Counted from the first letter of the stretch, positions 43,086 to 51,581 are shown. The stretch is DNA of 64,000 nt from Pseudomonas sp. MWU13-2100 (GCF_023242365.1 NZ_JALLIX010000002.1:186001-250000), one strand, 5' to 3'. Program-made: numbers and translations. Notes: generated from the sequence alone by a model not told the origin.

Positions 43086-43841
43086 TCAAGACTTGAGTGG
43101 CCGGCGCAACAGGTAACAGTCCATGATCCAGCCTTTGCGCTTGCGCGCCGCTTCGCGCACACGGCGAATCCGCTCGCCCACTTCGTGCAGCTTGCCGGCC
43201 ACCAGCAGTTCGTCTTCGGTGCCCAGGTAGGCGCCCCAATAGATTTCCAGGTCCTGGTCGGCGAACTGGCCGAACGCGCAGCGGGCATCGAGCATGACCA
43301 CCACATTGTCCAGGTCGGCTGCCTGCAGGCGCCGCCCGGTGGTGATCAGCAACGGCTCGCCGATGCGATTCAGGGGGATCCGATGTTGCGCGGCCAGCAC
43401 CTGGATACTGCTGATCCCGGGAATCACCTCGACGGCGAACGCCGGACCACCGAGCGCACGGACCCGCTCGAGAATCCTCAGGGTACTGTCATAAAGCCCC
43501 GGATCGCCCCAGACCAGGAACGCGCCGCACTCATCCTCGCCGAGTTCTTCGTCGATCAGCCGCGCGAACAGGGCCGCCCGTTGCCGATGCCAGTGCTCGA
43601 CGCCCGCCTCGTAGGACGCCGCCGAGTCCTCGCGTACCGGATCGCTGACCTGGACCTGCCGGCATCCGGGCTGCCGGATATAACGCTCGCAGATGTCCTT
43701 GCGCAAATTCAGCAGATCGTCCTTGGCTTCGCCCTTGTCCAGCAGGAACAACACCGAGGCACGGTTGAGCGCATTGATCGCCTGGACGGTGATCTGCTCC
43801 GGGTGGCCGGGGCCCATGCCGATCAGCAGGAGGGTTTTCAT
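43086..43841 (-). CDS. cobF: Precorrin-6A synthase (deacetylating)
   Basis: A 251-residue methyltransferase that methylates C-1 of precorrin-5 and releases acetate, in the aerobic cobalamin pathway. MKTLLLIGMGPGHPEQITVQ (about 1-20) is the SAM tetrapyrrole methylase start, and GAFLVWGDPGLYDSTLRIL and VEVIPGISSIQVLAAQH are its substrate loops. The enzyme is specific to the aerobic route, so it supports the cobN assignment. ATG 43841 has AGGAGG before it; the longer frame to 43889 is not needed. It lies 5 kb from cobN, outside the riboswitch transcript. Confidence 0.94.
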   Translation of the reverse strand: MKTLLLIGMGPGHPEQITVQAINALNRASVLFLLDKGEAKDDLLNLRKDICERYIRQPGCRQVQVSDPVREDSAASYEAGVEHWHRQRAALFARLIDEELGEDECGAFLVWGDPGLYDSTLRILERVRALGGPAFAVEVIPGISSIQVLAAQHRIPLNRIGEPLLITTGRRLQAADLDNVVVMLDARCAFGQFADQDLEIYWGAYLGTEDELLVAGKLHEVGERIRRVREAARKRKGWIMDCYLLRRPLKS

Positions 43842-43968
43842 GGCTGGCGCTCCGCTTGTTGGCGCCTGGCACGGCCCCCTCTTGGGCACGGTGCAACTGG
43901 CGCGATGGCGAGGATGAGGGCATTATCGACAGGCGCCCACAACAAAAAACGACAAAAAGTAGCCAGGC

Positions 43969-44874
43969 ATGACCCGAGCAGCCCGCGTCACCGACCCCTC
44001 CTACGAGTTGATGGACGACCACAACGGCCTGTCGATCATCTATCGCCAGCATGGTTTCCCCTGCCCCCTGGTGCGTTGGCATTTCCACAAGGAATACGAA
44101 CTGCACCTGATCGTCGCCAGTTCCGGCAAGGTGTTCATTGGCGACTATATCGGCAACTTCTATCCGCAGACCCTGTTCCTGACCGGCCCCAACCTGCCCC
44201 ACAACTGGATCAGCCAGGTGGCCGAGGGCGAAGTGGTGCCCAAGCGCGACATGCTGGTGAATTTCACCGACGAGTTGTTCGAAAGCGGCCATCTGGTGTT
44301 CGCCGAGCTGAAGACCCTGACGCCGCTGCTGGAACGGGCCCAGTACGGCATCGAGTTCCGTTGCCAGCACACCGTGCGCCAGGCCACGACCCTGATGCAG
44401 CGTATCGCCGACTCCCAGGGTGTTACCCGGCTCGGTCACTTCCTGATCCTGCTGGAGCTGCTCGGCAACTGTGACGACTACCAGTTGCTGTCGGGTGTTA
44501 CCACACCACAACTGGCCGACGAGCACAATATCGACCGCACCAACCGGGCGGTCGACTATATTTTTGCCCACTATGCCCGGGAACTGCCACTGGAAGAAGT
44601 GGCCGAGTACCTGGGCATGAAGCCCACCTACTTTTCCCGGGTCTTCAAGCAGGCCACCGGCCGTTGTTTCGTCGAATTCGTCAATCGCCTGCGTATCAGC
44701 AAGTCCTGCGAGTTGCTCGCGGACGGCGACAAGCCGGTGACCGATGTCTGCTTCGAGTCAGGCTTCAACAACATATCCAACTTCAACCGTCGCTTCCAGC
44801 AACTCAAGGGCATGACCCCTTCGCATTACCGGCGTTTGGCGGTACAGCGCCTGACGGAGCAGAACCACGGCTGA
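43969..44874 (+). CDS. AraC-family transcriptional regulator with N-terminal cupin
   Basis: A 301-residue regulator. The N-terminal cupin has RWHFHKEYELHLIVASSGKVFIG and NLPHNWISQVAEGE; the C-terminal double HTH is ELPLEEVAEYLGMKPTYFSR and KPVTDVCFESGFNNISNFNR. The sequence and length resemble the mannitol regulator MtlR of P. fluorescens, but no mtl gene is adjacent, so the symbol is withheld. It is divergent from cobF with a 127-bp gap. The start is ATG 43969. A REP repeat follows. Confidence 0.88.
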   Translation: MTRAARVTDPSYELMDDHNGLSIIYRQHGFPCPLVRWHFHKEYELHLIVASSGKVFIGDYIGNFYPQTLFLTGPNLPHNWISQVAEGEVVPKRDMLVNFTDELFESGHLVFAELKTLTPLLERAQYGIEFRCQHTVRQATTLMQRIADSQGVTRLGHFLILLELLGNCDDYQLLSGVTTPQLADEHNIDRTNRAVDYIFAHYARELPLEEVAEYLGMKPTYFSRVFKQATGRCFVEFVNRLRISKSCELLADGDKPVTDVCFESGFNNISNFNRRFQQLKGMTPSHYRRLAVQRLTEQNHG

Positions 44875-44895
44875 TGGCCCGGGTTCAAACGCAGA

Positions 44896-44983
44896 CCTGT
44901 AGGCGCTGGCTTGCCGGCGATGGCGGCCGCAAGGACGATGCAAGGCTCAAGGGCCTCATCGCTGGCAAGCCGGCTCCTACAGG
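44896..44983. repeat. REP element pair, inverted (CCTGTAGGCGCTGGCTTGCC type)
   Basis: CCTGTAGGCGCTGGCTTGCC at the left end and GGCAAGCCGGCTCCTACAGG at the right, complementary with a single mismatch over 20 bases. It is the same subtype as at 14779-14834. It overlaps the last codons of the small remnant on the other strand. Confidence 0.85.
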
Positions 44984-45090
44984 GGATCGCTAGGCGCAGG
45001 GTTGTGCCGGGCCTGGATCTTGTCGAGGCTGGCGTCGGCCTGGGCCAGGGAGGCTAGGAGCGCCAGGGCGAGGGGTGAATACTTGAACAT
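44977..45090 (-). pseudogene. Truncated start of a secreted solute-binding protein
   Basis: A 37-codon frame with a proper signal peptide (MFKYSPLALALLASLAQADA) followed by SLDKIQARHN and then Pro-rich junk. SLDKI after the signal cleavage is a common opening of amino acid ABC-transporter binding proteins. The frame is cut after about 30 codons by a REP element, whose sequence supplies the last residues and the stop codon. The ribosome-binding site AGGA is 10-12 bases upstream. It could be expressed as a small secreted peptide but is more likely a 5' gene remnant. Confidence 0.5.
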
Positions 45091-45422
45091 TGCGGGGGGA
45101 TCCTTGAGAAGTCGGGCGACCGGGAGTCCGCCTTCGCGGGCAAGCTCCGCTCCCACATTGTCCGAGTGAACTTGAAGGGGCGGCGGACACCAGAACCTGT
45201 GGGAGCGGAGCTTGCCCGCGAAGGGGCCCTCAAAATCGCCGAATACATTGCAGGTACGATCAACCCTTGAACGGGTTATGCCGCTCTACCAGCGCCGGTG
45301 ACTTCGGCGAGGTGCACACCAACTATGGAGCGAACGGACGGGCGAATATCCGCAGCCTCGGTTCGGGCTCGCCAGCAGGCATGGTTGGCGGGCACTTGAG
45401 TGTCGCCGCTGGCTGTCTCGGT
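45091..45422. other. 332-bp intergenic region with REP pair
   Basis: Apart from the REP pair at 45131-45224 there is no recognisable gene. The part from 45225 to 45422 has ordinary GC content and short unrelated frames. It lies after the diguanylate cyclase gene. Confidence 0.5.
45131..45224. repeat. REP element pair, inverted (GCGGGCAAGCTCCGCTCCCAC type)
   Basis: CCTTCGCGGGCAAGCTCCGC at the left and GCGGAGCTTGCCCGCGAAGG at the right, perfectly complementary over 20 bp and separated by about 50 bp. Same subtype as at 1569 and 12269. Confidence 0.85.
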
Positions 45423-46991
45423 TCAAATTGTCGCATCCGATAGATGATTGGAAATAACCGTCCGATTTCTACCGCTGGTCTTGGCGACATACAGTGCTTT
45501 GTCAGCGATATCGATCAAATTCTCGGCAGTGACCGTTCTTGAACCTGACAATGCACTGATGCCCACACTGACGGTGACGACTTTGGCCGGTGATTCATCA
45601 TGTTGAATTGAACAGCCCTCCAGTTCAGTTCGAATTCTCTCGGCAATAATAAAGGCGCCTACATAGTCGGTATTCAAGAGCACGATGGCAAACTCCTCGC
45701 CGCCATACCGGGCGGCCAGGTCGCCTTCGCGTGTGATGTGCTTCTTGATGATCGCGCCCACCAACTTCAAGCATTCATCGCCCTGTACGTGACCGTAACA
45801 ATCATTGTAGTTTTTAAAAAGATCCACATCGATCATGATCAGTGCAATGTCATCCGGTCTTCGTCTTGCCTTGTTGACTTCAGCGCTGATGAACAAGTCG
45901 AACTTACGGCGATTCGGCAGTCCGGTCAATCCATCCTCCAGCGCCAGTTGTCCGAGCGCCTTGTTGGCTTGGATATAGCTCTCCTCGGAGCGCTGCAACT
46001 CCTTTTGCATCTGGATTTGCTGACTCATGAGCCTGATAAGCCGATAGCCGAGAAAACTCAGAATGAATAATAAAATCGACGATATGAAAAAGCTTGCAAA
46101 GGACTCGCTACGCCAATCCGCCAATATTTCATTTCTATCAAATGCCGCGATGACAACAAGGGGATAACCATTGACACGTTGAAAGCTGATAACCCGCTCG
46201 GCCCTGTCAATAAACGACTTTATGGTGGCGGTGCCCGCATCGACCCCGGGCGTCAACAAGGCGAAGACTTCGCCTTTGGAAATATCAGTGCCAACATCAG
46301 CGTCGCGAAAAGGCTTGCGAACGACAATATGCCCTGTGGAGGAGACCAGGTTGATCAGGCCATTTTCCCCCATGTCGATGCCATCATAGAGACTGAGAAA
46401 GTATTTAAGATAAATTGTGGCGACAGTCACTCCGGCAAAACTGCCATCGGGATGGTTAAGCCGCCGCGAGAGGGTCATCACCCACTCATTGGTTGAGCGA
46501 CTGCGTATCGAGGGACCAATAAAGGGCTCCGTACTGGCGTGGTCGCGATGGTGGATAAAGTAGTCGCGGTCCGAGTTATTGGCGCCCAATGGACTCGCAC
46601 CATTCGAGTTGAATAAACAACGTCCGTGTTCATCATAAATGAAAAAGCCATGGACTTGCGGCAAGCTCTTCTGTTGGTTTTTCAGTATCCCCCCCAACCT
46701 TTCCAGGGTCTGGGCGCCGGTGCCTTCAACTTCCACTTGCCCCTGAATACCCAATATCACCGTGTCGGCTTGCGTGAGTGTCGCCGCGATGCTGGTTGAC
46801 AAGGTCTTGGAAAGGTTTGACATCTGAGTCTCTTTGTCATGCAAGTGATACTCCAAAGAGTTGAAAATTCCCCAAATGCTGATCGTAATCAATGAAATAC
46901 AGACCGCCGCCACAAAAAGCACCACCTGGCCGAGCTTGAGCCTGGCATCCGCCCACTCGGCCTTGAGAAACGAGGTCGCTTTTGTGATCAT
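45423..46991 (-). CDS. Membrane diguanylate cyclase with periplasmic Cache sensor
   Basis: A 522-residue enzyme that makes cyclic di-GMP from GTP. TM1 is at about 22-44, a dCache-type sensor at about 50-290 (VHGFFIYDEHGRCLFNS, NSDRDYFIHHRDHA, WVMTLSRRLNHPDGSFAGVT), TM2 at about 300-325, a short coiled coil (MQKELQRSEESYIQANKAL) and a GGDEF domain at about 350-515. The active site is YGGEEF, with an RxxD inhibitory site five residues upstream (REGDLAARYGGEEF), so product inhibition is expected. The sequence is AT-richer than its neighbours, hinting at a different history. Start ATG 46991. Confidence 0.93.
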   Translation of the reverse strand: MITKATSFLKAEWADARLKLGQVVLFVAAVCISLITISIWGIFNSLEYHLHDKETQMSNLSKTLSTSIAATLTQADTVILGIQGQVEVEGTGAQTLERLGGILKNQQKSLPQVHGFFIYDEHGRCLFNSNGASPLGANNSDRDYFIHHRDHASTEPFIGPSIRSRSTNEWVMTLSRRLNHPDGSFAGVTVATIYLKYFLSLYDGIDMGENGLINLVSSTGHIVVRKPFRDADVGTDISKGEVFALLTPGVDAGTATIKSFIDRAERVISFQRVNGYPLVVIAAFDRNEILADWRSESFASFFISSILLFILSFLGYRLIRLMSQQIQMQKELQRSEESYIQANKALGQLALEDGLTGLPNRRKFDLFISAEVNKARRRPDDIALIMIDVDLFKNYNDCYGHVQGDECLKLVGAIIKKHITREGDLAARYGGEEFAIVLLNTDYVGAFIIAERIRTELEGCSIQHDESPAKVVTVSVGISALSGSRTVTAENLIDIADKALYVAKTSGRNRTVISNHLSDATI

Positions 46992-47051
46992 GAAACCCTT
47001 TCCGTGTGGTTGAAATGATGACGTGTAGTTTATGCGATTTTCACGGACACC

Positions 47052-47694
47052 TCATATTTCTGACAGTGATGACCTGCTCGGCGCCCGAAGGATGGCTGGA
47101 TAGCCGTCGACACTGTCAGGCCAAGGGGTCAACACCTGGAAGCCATCATCAGTGACCGCCACCATATGCTCCCACTGGGCCGAGAGGCCCTGATCCTTGG
47201 TGACCACCGTCCAGCCATCGCTCAACGCTCTGAATCGCGTGACCAATGTCGCCCAGCGTCGCACCGGGGCGGACCACGCGAATACCGGCGCACATGGCTT
47301 CATACGTGGTCTGGACCAGGCGCCGGGCTTGCGGGCTGGGCTCACCGACGAAGTACATGCGACTGGTATCGCCGTACCAACCATCCTTGACCACGGCGAT
47401 GTCGATATTCACGATATCGCCATCCTTCAGCGCCTTGGTCGAAGGGATGCCGTGGCAGACCACCTCGTTGACGGAGGTACACACGGTTTTCGGAAAGCCG
47501 TGATAGCCGACATTACCGGGAATGGCCTTCTGCACATTGACGATGTAATCGTGGCAAAGCTGATCCAGCTCGTCGGTGGTGACTCCCGCCTTGACGTGGG
47601 GCGTGATCATCGCCAGCACCTCGGCGGCCAGTTTGCCCGCCGTGCCAGACAGCACTATTTGCGCTGGGGTATTGATCTTGACGTTGGTTTTCAT
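47052..47694 (-). pseudogene. map: Broken second methionine aminopeptidase gene
   Basis: Residues 1-160 are a good type I methionine aminopeptidase N-terminal half (VGYHGFPKTVCTSVNEVVCHGIP; the metal ligand Asp of NIDIAVVKDGWYGDTSRMYFVG). After GDIGHAIQ the sequence jumps, near base 47235, straight to SDGWTVVTKDQGLSAQWEHM in another frame, which is the C-terminal end of the same family. About 60 codons, holding the two metal-binding histidines and a glutamate, are missing and the frame is shifted, so no active enzyme can be made. The start codon overlaps the stop of the ParD-like gene (ATGA). Confidence 0.85.
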
Positions 47695-47957
47695 TGCCGG
47701 GCTCCTGGCGCCGCGTGAGCCCGGGAACCCTGCGAAAGCTCAGCGAGCGCGCACAGCTGTTTCAGATCGAGGCCGCCCGCCAGTTCGGCGCGAATCAGCA
47801 GGCGGCTGATGTCGCGGTGATCCAGATCGGGATACAGCTCCGCCAGCATGCCTATGCGCATCCAGTGCTCGGCCTGGGCATTGATCGAACGACTCAACGC
47901 ATCGCTGGCTACGCGCAGATGCTCATGCATACCTTCTGAAATTTTTACGATGCCCAT
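47691..47957 (-). CDS. ParD-like antitoxin family protein
   Basis: An 88-residue protein. MGIVKISEGMHEHLRVASDALSRSINAQAEHWMRIGMLAEL resembles the ParD-like (DUF3423) family: an N-terminal ribbon-helix-helix DNA-binding module with a longer helical tail. No ParE-type toxin is nearby; instead the gene is coupled by a 4-bp overlap to a methionine aminopeptidase gene, here broken. It probably regulates its own transcript. ATG 47957 was chosen over an in-frame codon at 47969. Confidence 0.75.
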   Translation of the reverse strand: MGIVKISEGMHEHLRVASDALSRSINAQAEHWMRIGMLAELYPDLDHRDISRLLIRAELAGGLDLKQLCALAELSQGSRAHAAPGARQ

Positions 47958-48010
47958 CGACCTATCCAATATGAAATATATATGAATCGTATACTAGCCG
48001 ATAACAACAC

Positions 48011-48148
48011 AAGATCGCAATTTCATTGCGCGAGCTGGAATGCTCGGCGTTTTCCGTCGATGGCCGGCCGGATCCGGGCATGATCGTCTACACCCCACTC
48101 AATGACAGCACCGCCGAGAAAACCAAGGTGCTGGTCGACCGTGCCTGA
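48011..48148 (+). pseudogene. C-terminal gene fragment, family not recognised
   Basis: A frame without a proper start, reading KIAISLRELECSAFSVDGRPDPGM...and ending ...KTKVLVDRA before TGA, with normal Pseudomonas codon bias from about 48024. It looks like the tail of an enzyme gene left by deletion. The family could not be named. Its 5' side adjoins the AT-rich promoter region of the ParD-like gene. Confidence 0.35.
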
Positions 48149-48191
48149 GCAAACACCAGGCAGCCGTCGACCCGAGCGGCCTACCGGCCGA

Positions 48192-49148
48192 TCACGCAAT
48201 CACCTTCGCATACACCAGTCGGTCGACATTCCCGCCGGTGAGAATGAGCCCCACCCGCTTCCCCGCCATCGCCTCCCGTTCCTGCATCAACGCCGCCAGT
48301 GCCGCCGCCCCCGCCCCTTCGGCCAGGTTGTGGGTGTCGCTGTAGTACACGCGCATGGCCTCGCTGACCTGCTCGTCCGTTACCGATACGATCCGCGCCG
48401 CACCGGCCGCATACACCGCAAAAGCCTCGGGGATCGGCTTGCGCACGGCCATGCCATCGGCAAGGGTATTGGCCGAGGCGGTTTGCAGAATCCTTCCGGC
48501 TTCGAACGATAACTTCGCGGCGTCCGCCTCGGTCGAAACCACGCCCACCACCCGGGTCTTCAGGCCCAGCGCATCGCGAGCGGCGATCACCCCACAGACC
48601 CCCGACCCGCAACCGATGGGCACGTAGACGGTGTCCAGGTCCGGCACCGCCGTGAACAACTCCAGGGCGTAAGTGGCGACACCCTTGATCAACTCGCTAT
48701 GGTACGGCGGCACCAGATAGAGGCCTTGCGTCTCAGCCAGTCGCGCGGCCTCCTCACGGGCCTCGTCGAAATCCCGACCAAACTCGATGACCTCGCCACC
48801 AAAGCCGCGCATGGCGGTGTTCTTCTCCACGGAATTGCCCCACGGCACCACGATCAGTGCCCTCAGGCCCAGCGCCCGGGCCGCCAGGGCGATGCTCTGG
48901 CCGTGGTTGCCACGGGTGGCGGTGACGACGCCCTGAGTGTCCGGCAGAGTGCGTTTGAGCCAGTGCATGAAGGTAATACCGCCGCGCACCTTGAAAGCCC
49001 CAGTGGGGGTGTGGTTTTCATGCTTGACCCAAACCGTGCAACCCAAGCGTTCGGCCAACAAAGGCCAGGCGTATTGGGCGGTAGCAGGCATCACCTGGTA
49101 CACCTGGCGGGCAGCGTTTTCGATGTCGTCGCGGGTCAGTCCGTGCAT
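48192..49148 (-). CDS. PLP-dependent serine/threonine dehydratase
   Basis: A 318-residue fold-type II PLP enzyme that deaminates threonine or serine. The PLP lysine is in HTPTGAFKVRGGITF (about 53), followed by VTATRGNHGQSIALAARALG, the phosphate loop PIGCGSGVCGVIAA and the C-terminal LILTGGNVDR. It is a catabolic-type dehydratase, distinct from the ilvA-like gene at 8254. No regulatory domain. Divergent from an AraC regulator that may control it (105 bp between starts). Start ATG 49148. Confidence 0.85.
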   Translation of the reverse strand: MHGLTRDDIENAARQVYQVMPATAQYAWPLLAERLGCTVWVKHENHTPTGAFKVRGGITFMHWLKRTLPDTQGVVTATRGNHGQSIALAARALGLRALIVVPWGNSVEKNTAMRGFGGEVIEFGRDFDEAREEAARLAETQGLYLVPPYHSELIKGVATYALELFTAVPDLDTVYVPIGCGSGVCGVIAARDALGLKTRVVGVVSTEADAAKLSFEAGRILQTASANTLADGMAVRKPIPEAFAVYAAGAARIVSVTDEQVSEAMRVYYSDTHNLAEGAGAAALAALMQEREAMAGKRVGLILTGGNVDRLVYAKVIA

Positions 49149-49253
49149 GGCCGGTCTCTCTGGGGTTTTGCCCAGTCTAGGCAGGGGCGCGGACCGCGGG
49201 CTTTCAGAAAATTGACCTGACCTTCAGGCTTGCCCTTCAGTAAGATGGTGTTC

Positions 49254-50051
49254 ATGAGTCGCCGAAACAGCTTGCCTTCACCGTCCCTACGCGAACCGGT
49301 CCGTCGTGCCGAGGCCGGGCCATGGGTGATCGAATTGCTACCGGCCGCCAGCTACGAAACCCGCTACATCGCGCCCCAGGCCTCTATTGGTTTTGCCTTC
49401 GACAGCCAGCGAGGCCTGCACGCAATTGGCAGCGACCGGGTGCGCCCTTTCACGGCCACGCCCAACGGCCTGGCGTTCATACCGCTCGGGTGCGATGTGT
49501 TTTCCGAGTCGCCCGAGGGCGGTGAATACCTGCGGCTGATTCGCACCGATGGCACGCCGCTGGCGGGGGATCATGCTTTCAACAACCGTATTGATCGACA
49601 GGCGCTTGCCCTCGCCCAGCAAATGCGCAGCGCGTTGTTGCGAGCCTCGCCGGAGGACGATTGGGAGGCCTGGGCGCTGGCCCTGGTTCAACGAGCGATG
49701 GGAGATACTGTGTCGGCGGCCCCGCTGCGGGGCTCGATGACCGCCCGGCGGCTGCGCCTGCTCGATGAGTTCATTGACGCCGGGCTCCACGGGCCGCTGG
49801 GCGTGCAGGCGATGGCGGCGATGCTGGGCTTATCCGAAGGCTACTTCATACGTGCGTTCAAGGACGCCACCGGCAAGAGCCCGCACAGCTACCTGATCGA
49901 TCGACGCCTCGTCCGCGCCCGGGGCCTGTTGCGCGACCCGGCGAAGCGCCTGGCGGATATCGCCCAGGCCTGCGGCTTTGCCTCCCAGGCGCACATGGCC
50001 ACGGCTTTCAGGCAGCGCCTGGGGGTCAGTCCGCGAGACATGCGCGGATGA
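49254..50051 (+). CDS. AraC-family transcriptional regulator
   Basis: A 265-residue regulator. The N-terminal part (APQASIGFAFDSQRGLHAIG) is a loose cupin-like domain; the C-terminal HTH pair is GPLGVQAMAAMLGLSEGYFIRAF and KRLADIAQACGFASQAHMATAFRQR. Divergent from the dehydratase gene, its likely target. The start is ATG 49254, with ATG 49245 as an alternative; the ribosome-binding site TAAGATGG fits either. Confidence 0.85.
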   Translation: MSRRNSLPSPSLREPVRRAEAGPWVIELLPAASYETRYIAPQASIGFAFDSQRGLHAIGSDRVRPFTATPNGLAFIPLGCDVFSESPEGGEYLRLIRTDGTPLAGDHAFNNRIDRQALALAQQMRSALLRASPEDDWEAWALALVQRAMGDTVSAAPLRGSMTARRLRLLDEFIDAGLHGPLGVQAMAAMLGLSEGYFIRAFKDATGKSPHSYLIDRRLVRARGLLRDPAKRLADIAQACGFASQAHMATAFRQRLGVSPRDMRG

Positions 50052-50068
50052 TGCAACGGGTCGGTCTG

Positions 50069-50815
50069 TTATCCGCGTGCTGGAAGGGACTGGTATAGCC
50101 GTTGCACCGCCTCCTGTCCGTAGCGCCGCTCCAGCTTTCGGACAATGAAATGCCCGCGCGCCATGTCCTGGAAGTGATTGATGAAGGCCAGGTTGATCAG
50201 TGCGCCACCCACCGCACCGATCGCCGGTATGGCCTGTGCGGCGGCTTTCTCGCCCACGTTGATACTGAATCGTTCGGCAATGGTGGCGATCAACTTGAGA
50301 ATCGAGCCATCCGACAGGGACTTCGCCAACGCTGCCCGCACGGTGTAATAACCGGTTTCCGAATCATCATCTTTAGCTGATCGACCGCCGAGTGCAAAGA
50401 CGGCCAGGCACGCTTGCTTGGCTTCGTCGGTATCAATGCGCTCTTCATGACTCCTGGCGATATCGGCAATGGAGCGCAACATGATTGAGGTTGAAAGCGG
50501 CAACTCGACACTGAGTCCGGCAAAACCGAAAAAGCCCCCGATGCCCCCGCTCACGGCGATACCGGTCTTGTGCCAGAGATTGGAAGGCCCTTCGCCCGGC
50601 ATATCCTTCATGGTGAAAACCGCCGCATCGAGGGCCTTCACCAACGCTGATTGAGTGATGCCTGCAATTCTTTTGGTGATGCTGTTGGGCAACTGTGCCA
50701 GAGCGACCTCGATGGGCATGCCGATAATGTTCGTCAGCTTGGCCACGAAGCCGGGGTTCTCCAGCAGATTCTTCGCGCATTGCAGCTCATTTCGATCGTC
50801 TTCCGAGAAGCTCAT
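50069..50815 (-). CDS. EcsC family protein
   Basis: A 248-residue protein of the EcsC family, whose function is not known. LPNSITKRIAGITQSALVKALDAAVF, then a glycine-rich hydrophobic stretch GIAVSGGIGGFFGFAGLSVELPLSTSIMLRSIADIARSHGE-like, then INVGEKAAAQAIPAIGAVGGALINLAFINHFQDMARGH is the family profile. The protein may associate with membranes through the Gly/Ala-rich segments. ATG 50815 is preferred over TTG 50818. It is probably co-transcribed after the thioesterase gene (107-bp gap). Confidence 0.82.
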   Translation of the reverse strand: MSFSEDDRNELQCAKNLLENPGFVAKLTNIIGMPIEVALAQLPNSITKRIAGITQSALVKALDAAVFTMKDMPGEGPSNLWHKTGIAVSGGIGGFFGFAGLSVELPLSTSIMLRSIADIARSHEERIDTDEAKQACLAVFALGGRSAKDDDSETGYYTVRAALAKSLSDGSILKLIATIAERFSINVGEKAAAQAIPAIGAVGGALINLAFINHFQDMARGHFIVRKLERRYGQEAVQRLYQSLPARG

Positions 50816-50922
50816 CAATCCGTACTCGATACTGGGTTGGCAGGACCGCTGCAGGACAAAGGGCTCCAGCGCATCCTTGTGGCAACGATATCAAGGTGCG
50901 GCCACTGCATGGAAATGGCAAG

Positions 50923-51474
50923 TCATGATGCCACTTGCTGCTCTTTCTCTCGTATCTCGGCACTCATGTCATCACAGCAGTTTGACCAGTCCGTCAGCCA
51001 TTTAGGCATATCCGCCGGCTGCTCGGTCAGCCCCATCTCGCGGACGAACTCGCTCGGCGCCACCGTGCCCCGGGCAGAGCGAAACAGGCCGCGCATCACC
51101 ACGGTACCCACCACCCGGCCCCTGCTTACGAAGCGGTGCTCCATAAAGCTCCACTTGTGGTCCCAACCAAGGATCCTGCTGTGAATTTCGAAGGATTCGA
51201 ACAGCCGCAGCTCGCGACGAAATTTGCCCCAGGTATCCCCCACGATCGGCACGGCCCGGTGACGCAAGGCCACGCGATAGGCACCACTGCGCAGCACGAA
51301 GTCCATGCGCCCGACGTCGGCCAGGTTGAAATACCGACCATTGGTGACATGCCGGTTGAGATCGAGATCCGACGGCCAGACACGCAGGCGTATGACGGTG
51401 GAGGCCAAGCCGTCAACGGGCTTGCGCCAGGGGCGACGAAACAGCATGAGCAGAAGTCTGAACCACAAATTCAT
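50923..51474 (-). CDS. Thioesterase-fold protein (THEM6/FadM-like acyl-CoA thioesterase)
   Basis: A 183-residue hotdog-fold protein. The hallmark is RLRVWPSDLDLNRHVTNGRYFNLADVGRMDF, where the Asp/His/Asn set matches 4HBT-type thioesterases, followed by the strands RELRLFESFEIHSRILGWDHKWSFMEHRFV. A hydrophobic N-terminal helix (MNLWFRLLLMLFRRPW) may anchor it to the membrane. Substrate unknown. It is divergent from the GlxA-type regulator. Confidence 0.82.
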   Translation of the reverse strand: MNLWFRLLLMLFRRPWRKPVDGLASTVIRLRVWPSDLDLNRHVTNGRYFNLADVGRMDFVLRSGAYRVALRHRAVPIVGDTWGKFRRELRLFESFEIHSRILGWDHKWSFMEHRFVSRGRVVGTVVMRGLFRSARGTVAPSEFVREMGLTEQPADMPKWLTDWSNCCDDMSAEIREKEQQVAS

Positions 51475-51581
51475 GAATACACCGATGGGTGGGAAAGAGC
51501 GGCTTACTTTACGGGGAGCCGGTTGGGTTACAGTAGGTGCATAAATGACTTATTTCATGCGAAAAACGCAAAGAGACCTTC

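Noticed and set aside
43969..44874. Naming the AraC regulator mtlR
   Set aside because: Sequence and length resemble MtlR, but no mannitol genes are nearby in the window, so the symbol is not supported.
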